From NCBI GenBank assembly GCA_018433775.1, contig JAHDQN010000037.1, positions 1 through 64,000 on the forward strand: 64,000 bases of DNA, given 5' to 3'. Below are positions 62,008 to 64,000 of this stretch, piece after piece. Every line of letters begins with the position of its first letter. The stretch's first letter is position 1. The DNA is from Deltaproteobacteria bacterium (lineage in GTDB: Bacteria > Desulfobacterota > Desulfomonilia > UBA1062). A program made the position numbers and the translations under genes. Below the pieces are notes generated by a model that did not search any database, was not told the origin of the DNA, and saw only the letters and a list, made by a program, of their open reading frames with translations.

Positions 62008-63330
62008 ATGAAGGTTGAGATTTCAGACGTGGGCAGCACCAGGAAAGAGATGAAAGTTGTGGTCCCCAGACAAGAGGTGGACGCGGTTACAAACGACATC
62101 TACCGGGACATCTCTCAGAAAGTGACCATCAGAGGCTTCAGGAAGGGTAAGGCCCCCCGGCACATCATCAAGATGTACTACTCAGATTACATCCAGAGCG
62201 AACTTTCCAAGAAGCTGGTTCAGGACAAGTTCGAGCAGGCTGCCAAGGAGCAGGATCTTTTCGTGGTCTCCATGCCTGATATCTCCAACGAGCCCCCGAA
62301 GGAAAACGAGGACTTCACCTTCACGGCACAGTTTGACGTGAAGCCCGAGGTGAAGCCCCAGAAGTATACCGGTTTTTCACTCCAGAAGCCCAAGACAGAG
62401 ATCGACGAGACGAGCATCCAGGACGTGCTTGCCAGGCTCCAGGAGACTTATGCCTCCATCAACGATGTCACCGACCCGGAGTACCAGGTACAGGAAAAGG
62501 ACTATGCCATCGCGGATGTCACCTCTGAAGAGCATCCCAACCTCAACCGCTTCAAGATGACGGTGGAAGCGGGCGCCAGAAGCGCTCTCCCCGGCCTGGA
62601 GAAGGCGGTTGTGGGCATGAAGGCGGGCGAGGAAAAGAAGGTGACCATCGATTTCCCCGAGGACCATTTCCTCGAAGAGATGAGGGGCGTGAGCGCCGAG
62701 GCCGATCTCAAGCTCGATTCCATCAAGAACCGGGAACTCCCGGCGATCGATGACGAGCTGGCAAGAAAGGCTCGCCCGGGCGTCGAGAGCATCGACGAGC
62801 TCAAGGAGGTTATCCGCAAGGATCTCCAGGAACGTCTCGAAGCCGACGCCAGGAATCACCTGGAGAGTCAGATCAGGGACCAGCTCGTCAAGGAGAATCC
62901 GTTCGACGTGCCGGAGACCATGGTGCGGTTCCAGGCCGCCATGATGATCAGGGGCATGTCAGAGAGGCTGTCTTCCCAGGGTTTCAAGATGGAAGACGTC
63001 TATCCGGACACCGAGAGCCTTAAAAGCGAGACCATGGCCTCGGCTGAGAACGTGGTCCGGACCTCTCTCCTGCTCGAGTCCATAGCGAAAGAGCAGGGCA
63101 TCGAGTCCACGGACGAAGAGGTTCAGCAGGAAATCGAGAAGCTTGCCGAACGCTACAACATGGCCCCCGAGATGGTCCGGAAGGGCATTGAAGAGCGGGG
63201 AGGCCTGGAAGAACTCGAGTTTGGTATTGTCGAGAAGAAGGTGTATACTTATATTATAGACAACTCGCAGGTTGAGGAAGTCGGCCAGATCGAGGAGAAG
63301 AGTGATGACACTAGTGCCGATCGTAGTTGA
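62008..63330 (+). CDS. tig: trigger factor, ribosome-associated chaperone and prolyl isomerase
   Basis: A 440-residue chaperone. The N-terminal ribosome-binding domain has the signature [10 protein letters not shown] (about 48-57). The FKBP-like domain (about 155-245) has [35 protein letters not shown]. The C-terminal helical domain follows. Leads the tig-clpP-clpX locus; the next gene overlaps it by 26 bp. Confidence 0.96.
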   Translation: MKVEISDVGSTRKEMKVVVPRQEVDAVTNDIYRDISQKVTIRGFRKGKAPRHIIKMYYSDYIQSELSKKLVQDKFEQAAKEQDLFVVSMPDISNEPPKENEDFTFTAQFDVKPEVKPQKYTGFSLQKPKTEIDETSIQDVLARLQETYASINDVTDPEYQVQEKDYAIADVTSEEHPNLNRFKMTVEAGARSALPGLEKAVVGMKAGEEKKVTIDFPEDHFLEEMRGVSAEADLKLDSIKNRELPAIDDELARKARPGVESIDELKEVIRKDLQERLEADARNHLESQIRDQLVKENPFDVPETMVRFQAAMMIRGMSERLSSQGFKMEDVYPDTESLKSETMASAENVVRTSLLLESIAKEQGIESTDEEVQQEIEKLAERYNMAPEMVRKGIEERGGLEELEFGIVEKKVYTYIIDNSQVEEVGQIEEKSDDTSADRS

Positions 63331-63931
63331 GCAGACAAACCGGGGAGAGAGGTCGTACGACATCTACTCCCGGCTGCTCAAGGACCGGATCATCATGTTG
63401 AGCAGCGATATCCACGACGAGATAGCCAATCTCATGGTGGCCCAGTTCCTTTTCCTGGAATCGGAAGACCCAGACAAGGACATCTACTTCTATATCAACT
63501 CCCCGGGCGGATCGGTCACTGCAGGTATGGCGATATACGATACCATGCAGTACATCAGGCCCAAGGTGAGCACCATATGTGTCGGGCAGGCCGCCTCCAT
63601 GGCTGCAATCCTCCTGGCGGCAGGCACCGAAGGCATGAGATACGCCCTTCCTCATTCACGCATCATGATCCACCAGCCCCTCGGCGGTGTCCAGGGCCAG
63701 GTGACCGACGTGAGCATCCAGGCCAAGGAGATGCTGCGGATGAAGGAAGAGCTCAACAAGATTTTATCCCAGCATACCAAGCAGCCGATAGAGAAGATTG
63801 CAAAGGACACGGACAGGGACTTTTTCATGACTGCAAACGATGCGGTAACCTATGGGATAACAGACCATGTGATTTTCAAGAGACCCTCCAAAGAGAAGCA
63901 AGAGGAGAGCATCAATGCCGAAGATAAATGA
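63305..63931 (+). CDS. clpP: ATP-dependent Clp protease proteolytic subunit ClpP
   Basis: A 208-residue serine protease subunit. Catalytic triad S98 (GQAASMAA), H123 (MIHQPLGG) and D172 (KDTDRDF). Begins [30 protein letters not shown], the usual ClpP start after a short propeptide. GGAG lies 7 nt before the ATG at 63305. Its end overlaps clpX. Confidence 0.96.
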   Translation: MTLVPIVVEQTNRGERSYDIYSRLLKDRIIMLSSDIHDEIANLMVAQFLFLESEDPDKDIYFYINSPGGSVTAGMAIYDTMQYIRPKVSTICVGQAASMAAILLAAGTEGMRYALPHSRIMIHQPLGGVQGQVTDVSIQAKEMLRMKEELNKILSQHTKQPIEKIAKDTDRDFFMTANDAVTYGITDHVIFKRPSKEKQEESINAEDK

Positions 63932-64000
63932 CCACTACCGGCCTGGATTACGCTGCTCCTTCTGTGGCAAGTCACAGGAAGAGGTGAGAAAGCTCATTGC
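63915..64000 (+). CDS. clpX: ClpX, ATP-dependent protease ATPase subunit, cut by window edge
   Basis: Only the first 28 codons are inside the window: [20 protein letters not shown], then QEEVRKLI. The Cys pair of the ClpX N-terminal zinc finger (CX2C) is visible. The ATG lies inside the end of clpP in another frame, as in many bacteria. Incomplete at the 3-prime end. Confidence 0.93.
   Translation, partial: MPKINDHYRPGLRCSFCGKSQEEVRKLI

Noticed and set aside
1-64000. tRNA or rRNA genes
   Set aside because: No TTCGA-type T-loop with matching acceptor stem, and no rRNA-like sequence, was seen on either strand.

Overview
The window reads as a 64 kb piece of a GC-rich chromosome from an anaerobic bacterium, most likely a Desulfobacterota (former Deltaproteobacteria) member. 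This is inference from gene content, since no rRNA is present. The pointers are a selenocysteine-containing SelD beside YedE/YedF-type selenium genes, an acyl/CoA-transferase pair, ThyX with a dCMP deaminase, CHASE2/HD-GYP signalling, repeat blocks of the kind linked to REP-associated transposases, and a tig-clpP-clpX locus. I found no tRNA, rRNA, CRISPR array, intact insertion sequence or prophage.

Layout. 0.3-7 kb is mostly minus strand: an XPB-like helicase, a glyoxalase-fold protein, an epimerase fused to a PilZ domain, an RNase Z-like hydrolase, three tiny membrane proteins including an AtpZ homologue, and a SIMPL-domain protein. 7-11 kb (plus) has PlsC, a prenylcysteine-methyltransferase-like protein and the two CoA-transferase subunits. 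11.2-16.4 kb (plus) is a tightly overlapping five-gene unit: FecB/BtuF-type lipoprotein, FecCD permease, ATPase, a radical SAM enzyme and a protein of unknown family, behind a 20-bp palindrome. 16.4-24 kb is mixed: ferritin-like/VIT1 fusion, Cys-cluster protein, DUF421, GlsB, phosphoesterase, transglutaminase-like protein, thioesterase. 24-27 kb is a FecR / OmpA / CHASE2-HD-GYP unit. A repeat block at 28.2-28.4 kb separates convergent genes. 28.4-38.3 kb is mainly minus strand: ZIP transporter, lipid acyltransferase, FemAB-like protein, double ferritin-like protein, hydrolases, tRNA dihydrouridine synthase, radical SAM, LDH2-type dehydrogenase.

38.5-42.2 kb is a selenium locus: LysR regulator, divergent selD read through an in-frame UGA at codon 21 with a SECIS-like hairpin, a TusA/YedF-like protein and a YedE-like transporter. 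42.6-45.2 kb is a polar amino-acid ABC transporter whose permease carries an exported TPR-like N-terminus. 45.6-50.8 kb has an SGNH hydrolase, a C69/secernin-like hydrolase, an SCP2-like protein with an iron alcohol dehydrogenase, and a methyltransferase. 51.2-53.9 kb couples a class I-like HMG-CoA reductase carrying an unusual N-terminal domain with a DUF2156 (MprF-like) protein. 54.9-59.2 kb is a four-gene Gld-type ABC exporter cluster. 59.2-61.9 kb is a pyrimidine deoxynucleotide group (dCMP deaminase, dCTP-deaminase-like protein, ThyX) followed by a tRNA methyltransferase. 62-64 kb is tig-clpP-clpX, the last gene cut by the window edge.

The best candidates for something undescribed are the ABC/radical-SAM/unknown cassette, the HMG-CoA reductase/DUF2156 pair, the epimerase-PilZ fusion and the tiny AtpZ-linked membrane protein trio.
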